Position numbers and translations under genes: made by a program
Origin: Arctopsyche grandis
Lineage: Eukaryota > Arthropoda > Insecta > Trichoptera > Hydropsychidae
Direction: 5' to 3'
Length of the DNA stretch: 64,000 nucleotides
NCBI RefSeq assembly: GCF_051622035.1
Contig: NC_135358.1
Span: 6,716,501-6,780,500, forward strand
The notes under the pieces: model-generated
The model's input: only the letters and a program-made list of their open reading frames with translations
The model's database searches: none
Told to the model about the DNA's origin: nothing
Shown here: in pieces, positions 1 to 10,845 of the stretch
How the letters are laid out: every line of letters begins with the position of its first letter
Position numbering within the stretch: the first letter of the stretch is position 1

Positions 1-331
1 TCCTTAGTATTGTATGTGTTATGTTTATCTTATTTTTGCTTAATATTATAGTTATTGAAAAACCAAACTATACATACATATGTATATAAAAAAATGTCTG
101 TTCTGTAGCATTCAAGACCTTTGCAATTTTTTAGATTAGATTTTGAATTATACATATGTATGTTTATAGCGCTTCTTACACTATTTACGTACAAATCTGG
201 CTTTAGAATTTAATAAATAAACGTACACATGTGTGTAACTTTAGTGATTTTTTTCAGATTAGAGGATAGAAGAAAAACTGAGCAACCAAGCAACAACATG
301 TTGAAATCTCTATATGTATGTACATACAATA

Positions 332-583
332 AGGGATTGCAATTTACCGTCAAATTTCATAAACCGGTTAACGTTAAATGATTTTTCACACTACCGGTAT
401 ACCGGAATTTACCGGTAAATTAAAAAATAAATTCTTGGATTAGATAACTTTATGTGGCTAATTTTCCTAAAAATGCTTAATTAAATTAAATATTAAATAA
501 TTAAAGATACATTTCAGGTGAATAATGTCATATAAATGCATTAAGGTAAACCGGCTAACCGGAATACCGGTATTGCAATCCCT
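332..583. mobile_element. Non-autonomous inverted-terminal-repeat element (hAT-like)
   Basis: The left end reads AGGGATTGCAATTTACCG and the reverse complement of the right end reads AGGGATTGCAATACCGG, so the two ends are inverted repeats. The interior contains several CCGGTATACCGG-like short palindromes. There is no coding sequence. Terminal sequence and size suggest a hAT MITE, but I could not find a clean 8-bp target duplication, so the superfamily is an inference. Confidence 0.55.
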
Positions 584-672
584 AGTATGTATATGCAAGT
601 TGAGAAAAAAAATTTAAGCCCAACAAATAGCAAAACTTAATCTAATATACACATACATATGTATGTACTGTA

Positions 673-1305
673 GTAGAGCTTCCAAGCCGGCTTAAACCAA
701 AACCGAAAAGCCGGCTTTTTGACCCTTTTGCAAAAAACCGAAAACCGGCTTTTTAAGGTTTTCTTTAATTAATGTTTTTTTCCTCAAAACTGACAATGAT
801 GAATTTCTAATTTCTATGAAAGATCAAAAAAAAAATATATGTATATCCAAACTTTCTAAAGGAATAGGCGTATATTTCTTTGAACAACAAAAAAAAGCAC
901 AGCACTAGCAGTGGCTTTGAGATTTAGTAATAGACGCAGACCAGGTCATAAATCAATAAAATATTATTGAAAGTAGTTTTTTTAATATATTATTGATAGT
1001 GGCTTATTTAAATCATTTAATTATTTGTGCGTATTCAGGATCTGCCATTTTACGGCTGTGATATATAATACAAATTTTATTATTTGTAACATTTGTCGTA
1101 ATAATACACCTACATATGTACATATATAATAATGATCTTATGGATCTAATGGAAGTTCATAATGTTTATAAATCTTTTTTGTATAATATAATATGTATAC
1201 ATATTTACAATTTTCTGAAACCGGTGAAAGCCGGTCAACCGGCTTTTAATTTGTAAAACAACCGAAAATCGGCTTTTTCTTTCGGCCGGTTTTTTGGAAC
1301 CCCTA
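673..1305. mobile_element. hAT-like MITE rich in CCGGCTTTT motifs
   Basis: The left end (TAGAGCTTCCAAGCCGG) and the reverse complement of the right end (TAGGGGTTCCAAAAAACCGG) are imperfect inverted repeats. They are flanked by GTACTGTA (665-672) and GTACTGTG (1306-1313), a near-perfect 8-bp target duplication as hAT elements make, allowing one extra G at the left edge. Subterminal GCCGGCTTTT / AACCGAAAA motifs recur at both ends. No open frame is present. Confidence 0.6.
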
Positions 1306-1313
1306 GTACTGTG

Positions 1314-2660
1314 AATAGCAATTCTGCATACTCAACGAAAAATATAGGGCTTAGAGTGCCGGAACCAGAAAAAGGAAAACATAATTTGAAACATGCAAAA
1401 AGCAAATACTTATGTACATACTATCGAAAAACTAACTCATTGAGAAATCTCAATAAAGTTGACTTATGTAGCATGTTCCGCGAAGGAATAAATCTTATTC
1501 GTTAAGAAGTCTCAATAAGCTGACTTAGCATGTTCTACGAAAGAATGAAAACTTTTCAACTTCATGTACATAAAATAACATTTGAATGACCGAGAAAAAT
1601 GTCACGAAACTTTTGCACCACACCTCACATATGTACAACAGACACACATATATTTCACGCACTACATTTTACGCAAAAATTATGCGAAAAATATTAAATT
1701 TTATCACACAGCCATTGTGGGAACGAACGGATGAAACCTTTGCACGATTTACGTACATTATAAATACACACACACACACTAGAGATATTCTAAAATACGA
1801 TCGTCTTACCAAAAACCCGGGTAAAATACGGCCATTCAATGAGATGACCACCGATGACGATGATGCAACCTTTACATACGACATTCATATGTAGCTTTAC
1901 ACCTCCCCATATGGACAAACGAGAAACAGTATACACACATACATATATTACATACACCCTGTATAAAACCGATGTCCAATTATTGTCAACGCGATCATTT
2001 TATAATAACTCAATTACACGCACGTATGTACATAGGTAATAATTTATCGGGCGGCAATTCCGTATAGGAAATTTCGTATTTCGTTAATATTTCAATAAAA
2101 AAAATGCCGCTATTTGTTAATTGACATTATTCCGACACACCTGCGTATGACTTTATAAATATTCATTAAACATATATCATATGACCTCCCCTCTGTTGAA
2201 TATGTTGCGTCTCTGTTGAATCTGTGACTCGGAATTTGCATCGTAATGTACACACACGCACGCAGACAAATTAACGATGTTTTAAAAATTTCTAATCATT
2301 TTATTTTACAAGCGAATATTATTTTTTATATTTATTGAGCCAGTCTCCAATCTATATAATAAAAAACCTGTAATAAACAAGACGGTGTCGCTTTTCACCC
2401 ATCTCTCCACGAGGAAATGTTTCCATAATTGCACATTTGGTATGTAAATATGACAAATTCCATACAAAACGCAATTTGATTAGATTATTATACATGCATA
2501 CATATGTATGTACATTCATATTTATATACAGAAAAAAATCATAATTATGAATTCATCGTATACTGATTTCTAATTATGCGGCGCTCGCGCAATATTTTTA
2601 CAATTTATAATGTATGTATATCAAAAACCAAGGCCATGTATGTACATATATCTGCAACAA
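1314..2660. other. AT-rich intergenic stretch, no gene seen
   Basis: I see short ATG-to-stop frames of about 60 to 100 codons without codon structure or any recognisable motif, plus short CA and ATGTATGTA microsatellites. Nothing supports a gene. Confidence 0.6.
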
Positions 2661-3096
2661 CAAATTAAGCACGTGTCTAGGGGCGCCATAAACAAGGGGC
2701 GTTGCGAGGCACCCCCATTTTTATTTTTTTTATTATTAAATTGAAAAAATAAAAAAATATATTTTGGCTTTCTTTGAACTTAAAAAACATTTTATGTTCA
2801 ACTTACTTTTTCTACCTAAAGTAAGAATACTGATTGTCAAATATTATTTATAAAGAACGCAGGAAGTTAACAGTAAAATATCAACGACTCACGAATAAAA
2901 CAACTAATTGTAATTTGGAATTGTATTTTATATAAAATATCGCTGAAACATATGTATGAATGTATACACATATACATCTATATCAGGGATAGATTTGCTT
3001 AACCAATCATATTCGAAAGAAGAAATTTCACTCTAGATAATTCTTCAATTCATTGTTGAATATAAATTAATGTCTTCACTACCGAATGTATTCATA

Positions 3097-3313
3097 GTTA
3101 TCCGTATTTTATTTTATTTTATTTATTTTCATACATAAAACGTGCTTATTTTGAATTCAAATTTTAAATTATTTTTTTTGTTTTTGTCTTAATATATTTT
3201 TCTTCAACACAAAATTTCAAGAACTTTCATGAAATTTATTGTTTAAAAATTTAAGGGTGGGAGGGGGCTAAAACCAATCCGCCTAGGAGCGCCATATACC
3301 CTAGGGCCGGGGC
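3097..3313 (+). repeat. Dispersed repeat, copy 1 (pairs with 31671-31863)
   Basis: This stretch and 31671-31863 align closely over about 200 bp. They share TTTCTTCAACAnAAAATTTC, CAAGAACTTTCATGAAATTT and the ending CCTAGGnGCGCCAnATACCC. The upstream neighbourhood (2676-2720) carries a similar TAGGGGCGCCATAAAC motif, so a longer element of about 640 bp may start there. Family unknown. Confidence 0.6.
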
Positions 3314-3361
3314 TGATCAAAACCGCTATATTTTTTACGCGTGCGAAGCGTTAAACGTTAA

Positions 3362-5679
3362 CCTTTCCCTTACGGTGCTAAAAAATTACGCGTGCAGCGG
3401 TGATGTCGACTCAGTCGTTCTAGAAATTCGTGATTTTAAAGTCTGATAAATATGAATATTTAACCATTTTTCCTTCTATTCATGACTATAGTAATAGTCC
3501 GTATCTATATAAATTAATATATATGTATCAATATTGGTAATATACTGCTAAAAACGATCTAAAAAGCATGAAATTGAAGACGCGTGAACGACAATCCCAG
3601 AAGGCCGCCCATCTCCAAGTGAGGACGAACACTAGGCCCCCACTCCGCGACTCGCTGATCAGAAATCACGCCACATCCGCCAGAATTACGCGAAGATTCA
3701 AAACCTATGCGTAAAAATATATTCAATTTTTTCATCAAATAAAATAAAATATGTTTATATGTACTTTTCATGTATTTATTTTCACAATAATAATTTTAAT
3801 ACACAAATACATAAATTGATAAAAAAAAATGAGAAGTAAACGTAAATAAAAAAAATACAATATTGGGCATAGCTAATTCCAAACTAAGTTCTCTAATAAA
3901 TAATTTTCGTCGACTTCTGTTATTCGCCTTCCATTCTGGATATTTCTGCGCCCATAGCAAATATGCATTTAGCGCAGCTATATCCAGCATCTCCATAAAA
4001 ACATTTTATCGCCGGTATCTACTGCACCTTTTGTTTTATTATAAAACATTATTATTTCCGGCTTCTTTTCTTCATGACTACTCACTTCACTGTCATGAAA
4101 TTGAGTAGACAATAGCAAAACTGCTTTATTTTTTTTTGGCACATACGAAACTAATGTCTTGGTTGATGTAAAACCAAACAAGCTACTGTGTAAAAGTCTA
4201 TGTTTCGATGGTAAAAATTCTTTAGGAATTTCCCGTTTATTTTTACGTAGGGTACCAGTTAGAGTTAGCCCTTTATCTAAAAGGTTATCAGCTAATGCCA
4301 CCGAAGTAAAAAAGTTGTCCGTTGTTACACCTCTATTGGTGCCATATTGCGGTTGAACTTAATCCATCACTACACGATTCCCTTGATTTATCTCTCGGCA
4401 ATTATTAACCATACCTGTATAAACCTGTATATTTAATATATATGCTGTTGAAGAGTCAGCCGATACCCACATTTTTATTCCATATCTACCGGGTTTCGAC
4501 TTCATATACACGCGGAATGGGCAATTGCCTCTATAGGTAGCCAAACGTTCATCCACAGTAATGTTGCAACTTGGAGAATTATTACGTTTACATTCTTCTA
4601 CAAATTTATTAAAAATTGTCCTGATAGGTTCTAATTTATCAGACGACACGTGTATTCTTTCTTGTCTGGTTTCTTTGTCGTCAAAACGAATTTGACTGAA
4701 TATTGTGATGAACCTATCCCGAGACATAGATGCCGTAAAAAATGGTTGGCAAAAAGCGCTGTCATTAGTCCACAATTCATTTAAGCTTAATTTTCGGGTC
4801 CTATTTCTGCCAGACGCAAGCATTATTCCAATGAATGCAAGCAATTCTTCTGCCAATATCGGCTCGATAATTTTCGTGGATGTACGATGTAGCTGACGAT
4901 TCGTTTGTTCACATATTTCTCTCACCATATTTGAATTTATAAACAAAGAGAACATTTCTCTAATAGTATTTACAGTAGTGCTACCATTTATAAGTCCTGA
5001 ATTTTCGGTAACAATATTGCACTCTCTACGTCTTGAGGATGATGGTGGTAATGAATTCCATTGAAATCCATGATTCGATGTATACACTTCTTCGTCTTCA
5101 TTTTCACTGGCCTCTAATTCCGAATCTGTATCTTCCATATCTTCAATAAAATCTTCCGTATCAGTAAAATTATCATTTATTTCAAAATCGAGATCGCTAT
5201 CATATTCCTCTTCATTCATCAAATTTCTTTCAGCCATTTTTTTCAAATATTAAAATTGTCTTTGAAAATATAAATATAATATACAATGTAGCATAGCAAA
5301 TTAAAAAAAAAATAACATTAAATAATTATTACCGTATTTACAATATAATAATCAAGAAACACAAATAAAGTGCTGGTCCACACTGTACAAAAAAGCTCCG
5401 AAACGAAAAAAACAACACGCGCGCACCGAGAACGGGACACGACTGAAGGAAAAAACGTAATAACACACACTGCATTTGCGCATTATGCCCGATTCTTCGA
5501 TAAAATATTTTTTTCTGTTGCGTCAGATAAATACGTGTATATTATAATAATTCTATCTAATACATTAATGTATTGCTGAGGAATACCCAAAATATGAACT
5601 CTGTATTTAGTATATTTAAAGAGATATTCATACAATTAGAGTAAATGTCGACTATGTTTCTATCACCGGTAAGGAAAGG
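3362..5679 (-). mobile_element. piggyBac-family element, full length but inactive
   Basis: The element is bounded by TTAA at 3358-3361 and TTAA at 5680-5683, the invariant piggyBac target duplication. The termini are inverted repeats: CCTTTCCCTTACGGTGC on the left, and CCTTTCCTTACCGGTGA as the reverse complement of the right end. A second subterminal similarity (CGGTGATGTCGACT versus a CGGTGATAG...GTCGAC stretch) lies just inside. The 2318-bp length is typical of an autonomous piggyBac. The transposase inside, on the minus strand, is broken, so the copy cannot move by itself. Subterminal regions without coding sequence are 3362-3795 and 5247-5679. Confidence 0.85.
3796..5246 (-). pseudogene. 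piggyBac transposase, disrupted by a stop and a frameshift/deletion
   Basis: The reading frame starts at 5246 with a strongly acidic N-terminus, as is usual in this family, and continues with the DDE-domain signatures NITVDERLATYRG, SKPGRYGIKMW and VTTDNFFTS, then TLRKNKREIPKEF. The three expected catalytic aspartates appear in VDE, TDN and GAVDTGD. Two lesions are visible. An in-frame TAA at 4359-4361 sits where the family has a leucine (after NRVVMD). Near 4005 the frame shifts and about 20 residues between VDTGDKM and MLDIAALNAYLLW are missing. The cysteine-rich C-terminal tail of the family is not recognisable. The family assignment is firm. The protein is not functional unless the lesions are assembly errors. 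Confidence 0.88.
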
Positions 5680-5683
5680 TTAA

Positions 5684-6770
5684 TAAAATAAATTCGTGAG
5701 AAATAAATCAAGATTTTGGCCGGCGATGACGTTCATAATAAATAATGGCGTTCGTGTCATTTCAATTGACACGTACCAATAATTATCGTTTTATCGAAGT
5801 GCTCCACTGAGACAATTTCGACACACTCGCGAGCTTTCGTCGTGGAAAATTTGAAAGACGTCATTTAAAAATTTCATCAAAGCATTAATCGTTGGCGATA
5901 TTTCACATTGAGGTAATAAGGGTGCGGAGCTGTACTTTTATTAATGAATTAATCGACGGTAATATTTCTGCCGGGGTAATTAATTTAGAGACGCCGTTAT
6001 TATATTCTAGTGTCGTTCGTTTGAAAAACTCCGTTATATCAAATAATATTTTTGACTAATTACACTTCGAAACGTAATGTTAAATAATAATTAAAAATTA
6101 TTACATTTTTATGCTCTTATACATTCGTAATTTTATTTTCATACTAAATATGATTTACGGTATACTTACATATGTATATACATTTTGAAGATCATTATTG
6201 ATTTTTATTTATAAAATCAGACATATTAACATAAATTAATGGGAGGTACAAATAATAAATTTGCCCAATCGAATTTTGACCCATGTGAATATTTTTAATG
6301 AAATTTGCCTCATTATTATTAAAAGACTTTTCTTAGTTTCACTTCATCTATCGGTCTAACAATATTTCCTACATTCTTCCGATCGGTTTGAAACTTTGCC
6401 ATTTTGCGCGGTTTGGTCACCGATAGAGATTTAAATTGCTTCCGCTAGTTCGATGGTGAATAATAATCGTAATAAACACGTATTAGAATCCAAAAATTTT
6501 GGAGACGCTGACAGCTCATTCAATGCCAATGGCTAGTAGCCTGGTGCGTTTGAATTTCCGCCCCCCACTCGCTTTGTCGGATTTTAATTGCTTAAACGCC
6601 AATAACTTTATCTTTTTCACACTACATCGTATTGATAACTGGCTTGTCTCGATAAAATAAACGAATTTTTGTTTTTAATCCACAAGAATAGTCGAAATAT
6701 GATTTTTCTAAGTGGAATTTTATTTAATTCTCATATAAAGACAATTTAATATATTATCCCTATTAATTCA
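5684..6770. other. Intergenic stretch, no gene seen
   Basis: AT-rich sequence with islands of moderate GC (for example 5715-5830 and 6340-6560). I find no open frame with coding character, no splice-bounded segment and no repeat shared with the rest of the window. Confidence 0.5.
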
Positions 6771-6773
6771 GCA

Positions 6774-7045
6774 AAGAGGTGCAATTCTTTTGATGTGTCA
6801 ACTTTGAAAAAATCATGGAACGAAATTTTGAAAAGATCTTTAGTGAGTTATGCAGCAGAAAATGATTTGGATGATATTAAGAAAGCAGTAGTAAAAATTT
6901 CAATATGCAGAGAATGCAACAAAAAAGATATCACCAAATGGTCAAATTGCCACATGACTGATTTTGGATTTAAATTTTTGAATGACGGGTAAATAATTAT
7001 GGAAATTTTGAGCTTTGAGGATAAAGATCAATTAGATGAAAAATA
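6774..7045 (+). pseudogene. pogo/Tigger-type (jerky-like) transposase C-terminal fragment
   Basis: The frame reads STLKKSWNEIL, then CRECNKKDITKWSN and DFGFKFLNDG. This matches the end of Tigger/jerky-like DDE transposases, where an S-T-L-K-(N/K)-(A/S)-W-x-K-L segment is followed by a short acidic ExDxxDVxEWxxCDxxDxGYQxxxDxEI module. A stop (TAA, about 6990) interrupts it, and similar residues (IIMEILSFEDKDQLDEK) continue in frame to about 7045. The N-terminal DNA-binding and catalytic domains are absent. It is a 5'-truncated relic. Confidence is limited by the short match. Confidence 0.55.
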
Positions 7046-7103
7046 AATTGTCAGCAAACCCAATGGCCCAGTACATCTCTTTTTATATATGTATCTGTAA
7101 CAA

Positions 7104-7243
7104 TTAAAAATTAAATTCAAATAAATTACTATCGGAATGATGGTCTTTTGGAAGATTCTCTGCTGCTCTATGGATCCAGTCAATCTTATGTAATATTGAA
7201 GATACTGCTAAATAGTTTTCTGTTGCATTCTGCAGGGGATAAC
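7104..7243 (-). CDS. Possible terminal exon of an unidentified gene
   Basis: On the minus strand a good acceptor (TTTTTATTTTTAG at 7244) precedes a 140-nt open segment beginning GYPLQNATENYLAVSSILHK and continuing IDWIHRAAENLPKDHHSD to a TAA at 7104-7106. Composition and codon use look coding, unlike the surrounding AT-rich DNA. I recognise no family and found no matching donor exon nearby upstream, so it may be the last exon of a gene with a long intron, or a transposon scrap (it lies next to a pogo relic on the other strand). Confidence 0.3.
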
Positions 7244-7359
7244 CTAAAAATAAAAATAAAAATTAATTTAATCAACAAAATTGTGAATCACAACGATAAC
7301 TGAACTATGTACATATTTATTTCACAGATTACCCCAATATTTTATTTTATTTCATAGAA

Positions 7360-7772
7360 CATGAACAGTCGCCTTTACAGATCACTTCAAAGCGACTCGT
7401 CGCGAGAGTGCACATATACATCTACAATACAATCAATATATGTACATATGTAGATAAGCATTTTAATACAATGCGAATTCACACAAACATCCACAGTGAC
7501 ATCTATTGAGAAATTTTTGCAGCATTTTATAATTAAATTGACGAACCTCAAGATGCTGAATAACTTGAGATTAGCAAGAGAGATAGGAAGGAGATGCCAA
7601 TTTTACAGGAACCGTTCCAATGAAAATCGTAAAAATTGGCAAACTCTGATAAGAAACGATCCACCTGGAGTCACAAACCAAGGTCTGGCTAACAGTGGGA
7701 CTCTAGTAGAACTCGAACCCGTGACCACTCTGCTAGAAAGCATTATATGCTAACCACTAGACCACGCCGCTG
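7360..7772 (-). mobile_element. tRNA-derived SINE, subfamily B
   Basis: Read on the minus strand, the tRNA-like head near 7772 contains an A-box-like CTAGTGGTTAGCATA-type stretch and a B-box-like CACGGGTTCGAGTT stretch. It is followed by the conserved body with TTGTGACTCCAGGTnGATCG and GCTGCAAA. The tail (about 7360-7460) matches only the copy at 40528-40922, including GCGACTCGTCGC / GCGACGAGTGC and ACnGTGACATCTATnGAG. The two copies therefore define a subfamily with a 3' tail different from the other SINEs here. Confidence 0.75.
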
Positions 7773-7801
7773 ACACTGTGGCCAAATAATACATAAATAA
7801 T

Positions 7802-8385
7802 GATGAATAATAACGATGAAGAGATAAAGAGTCGTATGAAATTAGGATTGAGTGCATTTGGACGAATGAATGTTGTTTTTAAATAAAAAATGCCACTCTG
7901 TCTGAATAAAAAGATCTTCGATCAATGCGTTTTTCCAGTGATGACGTATGGATGTGAAACTTGGACACTGAACTCCAAGATGCTACACAAAGTTCAATGC
8001 ACTCAAAGAAGTATGGAACGCTGTATGCTCGGCATAACGAGGAAAGACAGGAAGCAGAACACGTGGGTGAGAAGTATGACAAGGGTAATCGACATAGTGG
8101 GTAATGGTAATGGACAAGAGTAATAGACATAGAGGAAAGAGATTTAAATTGCAATGGGCAGGCCACGTAGCTAGAAGAATGGGTGGACAAAAGAAGTGCT
8201 AGATTGGTACCCGAGAGAATGCAAAAGGGTAAAGGAAAGACCGCAGGGAAGATGGGTAGACGAAATTAGGAAAATGTGTGGGGTGAGATTGTTGAGAGTT
8301 GCGCAAAACATCGACGAGTGGAAGCATGTTAGAGAGGCCTTCATCCAGCAGTGGATGGTGAGCGGCTGTAGATAATGATAATTAT
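7802..8385 (+). pseudogene. RTE-like LINE, 3' end of the reverse-transcriptase ORF
   Basis: The translation shows KMPLCLNKKIFDQCVFPV, MTYGCETWTL, SMERCMLGITRKDRKQNTW and VRSMTRVIDIV. After a frameshift near 8100 it continues GRWVDEIRK, VAQNIDEWK and REAFIQQWM. This is the characteristic C-terminal end of insect RTE-type non-LTR retrotransposon proteins, and upstream KLGLSAFGRMNVVF belongs to it. The end near 8380 grades into GATAATGATAAT, the short microsatellite tail usual for RTE. It is 5'-truncated and frameshifted, so non-functional. Related ends occur at 13681, 15745 and 27508. Confidence 0.8.
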
Positions 8386-9630
8386 AATGACATATAAAAT
8401 ATATAAAAACACATTTCATTATATTTAACAAACATTCACATGCTACCCAAAGTATTTAGAGAAAAAGTAGAGGTTAAATAGTATCCATATTTGTAATACA
8501 TAGTATTGAAACATTTTAAAAAGTCGATTAACTCTTCAGACTGTATTGGGAATAAACCTTTAATTTCTTAAATTCAATCAACTGATAAATTAATTGCGAT
8601 GAATGAGAAAGGAAGTGAAAAATTCGTTGAAAAATGTACACTAATTTCAAATAAAAGAAAAAATAAATGAGTAAAATATTATAAAACAATTTGAAATTTG
8701 AAATTTCAATATAGACACAAACAACGACGTTTCAATTGGAATATTATACATTCAAATACCGACTTTTCTCAATTAAAAATAAATAAATACGATATTCAAT
8801 CTGCGATTCGGCGCGCACATCTAATACCAAAGAGCGCTCGATCTCACTAAATAAACTAATCCGCCGACTAATCTCGACAAAGTTTATTGCAATCAAGTAC
8901 AATCGTCGAGATTTCCAATACCAAAAACTCCAAATACCTACACTCGATTATATTTATTTGATAAAGCATACGTTCACATCAATTACACACGTTCGCCGGT
9001 GTTGTATCGCAGCCAACATTCCCAGTGTGATTTTATTGCCGAATTCGAGATTTTTATCGTTTTCCAAAACACACCAAAACGCTTTTTTTTCTACCTTTCT
9101 TCAAACGGACAACAGTGTACGTACCTACCTGTCCGTCTATCCGAATATAATAAATAAGCATTGTGCTTATTTGACCACACTAGAGGCGTGTATCGCGGTG
9201 AGAAATCTGAATCGTCTTCTTGGCTTAACTCGTCCATCGCCAAAATGAATATTCATTTAAAACCAATAAAGCCAAGGGTCTGCCCGGTCCATTGAAGATG
9301 AAGCATGTCGCCAAATTGCTCGTCTGTTGGCTCATTGAATGAAATCACTTGATTTTTATTCTCTTTGACCGTCTTGCTTTCCTTCTGTTTTAATATGATA
9401 CATTTTAATTGTAAATTAAAATGCGAAAGCAGTATAATATATCAATTTGAAGTTATAAATATAAATTATCAACTATATGTTGACAATAAATTTATGACGC
9501 TTTTATTTATTGCCTCTCATTTTGTTGATGAAATGAACTTCAATCTATCACTTAATTTATCAACACTATGATAAGATTAAAATCTTAAACTAAAATATTA
9601 GATATATAAATTGATCTATTTTTTTTTATT
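8386..9630. other. Intergenic stretch, no gene seen
   Basis: AT-rich DNA with a modestly GC-richer patch (8960-9300) that has an open frame of about 96 codons but no recognisable motif or splice-site support. I see no repeat shared with other parts of the window. Confidence 0.5.
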
Positions 9631-9634
9631 TATA

Positions 9635-10035
9635 CCACGAAGGCCTAACAAGTAACCCCAGTGCGCCTTCCTAGTCAGAAACATTGTACATTTGATACAA
9701 ATATTATTTAAAATACATAAATACATATCAATTAATATCCAGAGACATCTATGGGCAAATTTGTAAATTTGCAGCATTTTATACAATTCAGCGAAATTCA
9801 AGATTGCTGAAAACTCGAGATTTTGCGATAAAATGGTTAAGATTGCCAATTTTTTGGAACCGTTTCAATGAAAATCAGATAAATTGGCAAACTCTTATAG
9901 GAAACGATCGACCTGGAGTCACAAATACAAGGTCTGACCAGTAGAAACCAGTAGGATTTGAACCCGTGACCACTCTGTTCAAAGTGGAACCTAACCTAAC
10001 CTAACCTAACCTAACCTAACCACTAGTCTATTCTG
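9635..10035 (-). mobile_element. tRNA-derived SINE, full length
   Basis: On the minus strand the head contains the B-box-like GTCACGGGTTCAAATCC. The body contains GACTCCAGGTCGATCGTTTC, then AATTTCGCTGAATTGTATAAA and TGCAAATTTACAAATTTG. The 3' domain ends AAGGCGCACTGGGGTTAC followed by TTGTTAGGCCTTCGTGGTATA. The same order is seen at 55430-55800. The head carries an expanded CTAAC pentamer (see separate entry). Confidence 0.82.
9988..10021 (-). repeat. (CCTAA)n run, identical to the insect telomere motif TTAGG
   Basis: Six to seven units of CCTAA/CTAAC sit inside the tRNA-like head of the SINE. Other copies read GCTAACCACTAG at this spot, so the run is best explained by slippage of the SINE's own CTAACC rather than by telomere insertion. 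Confidence 0.85.
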
Positions 10036-10305
10036 CTGGTATTGCAGTATTTTCATAATTTCACCAGCTCTAAATTGAGCATGTTATATCATATAAGCTT
10101 AAGACACTTGAGAAATTTTTCAGAGGTGAGAGCTATTAGAACAGGCCTGCTTTAACTGTTAATGACATTATGTATATTTGCGTCAGACTCAAATCAATCC
10201 ATTATCTGCATTTCTATTTAATAAATTTTTTCAAATAGAAATGCAATTTTTTTCTTCTTAAATATAATACATTATATTTAAGTAGAAACAAAATGTTATT
10301 TTAAC

Positions 10306-10575
10306 CAGCAGCATGGACTAGTGGCTAGCATATATGCTTTCGAACATAGTGGTCACGGGTTTGAGTTCCACTGGTTGCTGCTGGCCAGACCTAGGTTTGA
10401 TAATCCCGGTCGATCGTTTCCTATCAGAGTTTGTTCATTTATGTGATTGTCATTGAAATGGTTCTAAAAAATTGGCAACCTTTGCCCATTTCTTGCAATT
10501 TTCGAATTTTGATTCCCTAATTTCGCTGATTCGTATAAAAATGCTGCAAATTGGTCCATAAATATCTCTCAAATT
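10306..10575 (+). mobile_element. tRNA-derived SINE, 3'-truncated
   Basis: The head reads CAGCAGCATGGACTAGTGGC with B-box-like CACGGGTTTGAGTTCC. The body reads GGTCGATCGTTTCCTATCAG, and the last recognisable part is AAAATGCTGCAAATTGG. The conserved AAGGCGCATTGGGG tail is missing. Same family as 9635-10035 and 55430-55800. Confidence 0.8.
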
Positions 10576-10734
10576 TATAGTGTTTCAGCAACTCAAAATT
10601 TGACGATTTTTATTTAAAAAAAATGCTTTTTATTTAAAAAAAATTGCGATTTTTATTTAAATATAATATATGTGTATATAACATATAATAATGTGTATAT
10701 GTATATATGTCTTTAGTTATAATTTCTAATTTCT

Positions 10735-10845
10735 TTAGTTATTATTTTGTTTCTTTTCTTTTCTGTTATATTTTTGACCATTGTGTCTCATTAGGAATTC
10801 CTGTAATGCTACAATGGTTAAAACTTTAAATAAATAAATAATATC
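10735..10845 (+). repeat. Dispersed ~100-bp repeat ending in AAATAAATAAATA
   Basis: Contains GTTATATTTTTGACCATTGT, AGGAATTCCTGTAATGC and ACAATGGTTAAAACTTTAAA followed by AAATAAATAAAT. The block at 63241-63345 is closely similar. Shorter traces occur at about 20670-20700 and 54110-54150. It resembles the 3' end of a retroposed element. Family unknown. Confidence 0.55.

Noticed and set aside
1586-1894. 102-codon frame with Thr-His repeats
   Set aside because: The Thr-His repeat comes from a CACACACA microsatellite, and the opposite strand is open as well.
9988-10021. Possible telomere fragment (TTAGG)n
   Set aside because: It sits exactly where the SINE carries CTAACC. Local slippage explains it without telomere insertion.
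10306-10390. tRNA gene
   Set aside because: A- and B-box-like sequences are present but no cloverleaf, and the sequence continues into the SINE body found at several sites.
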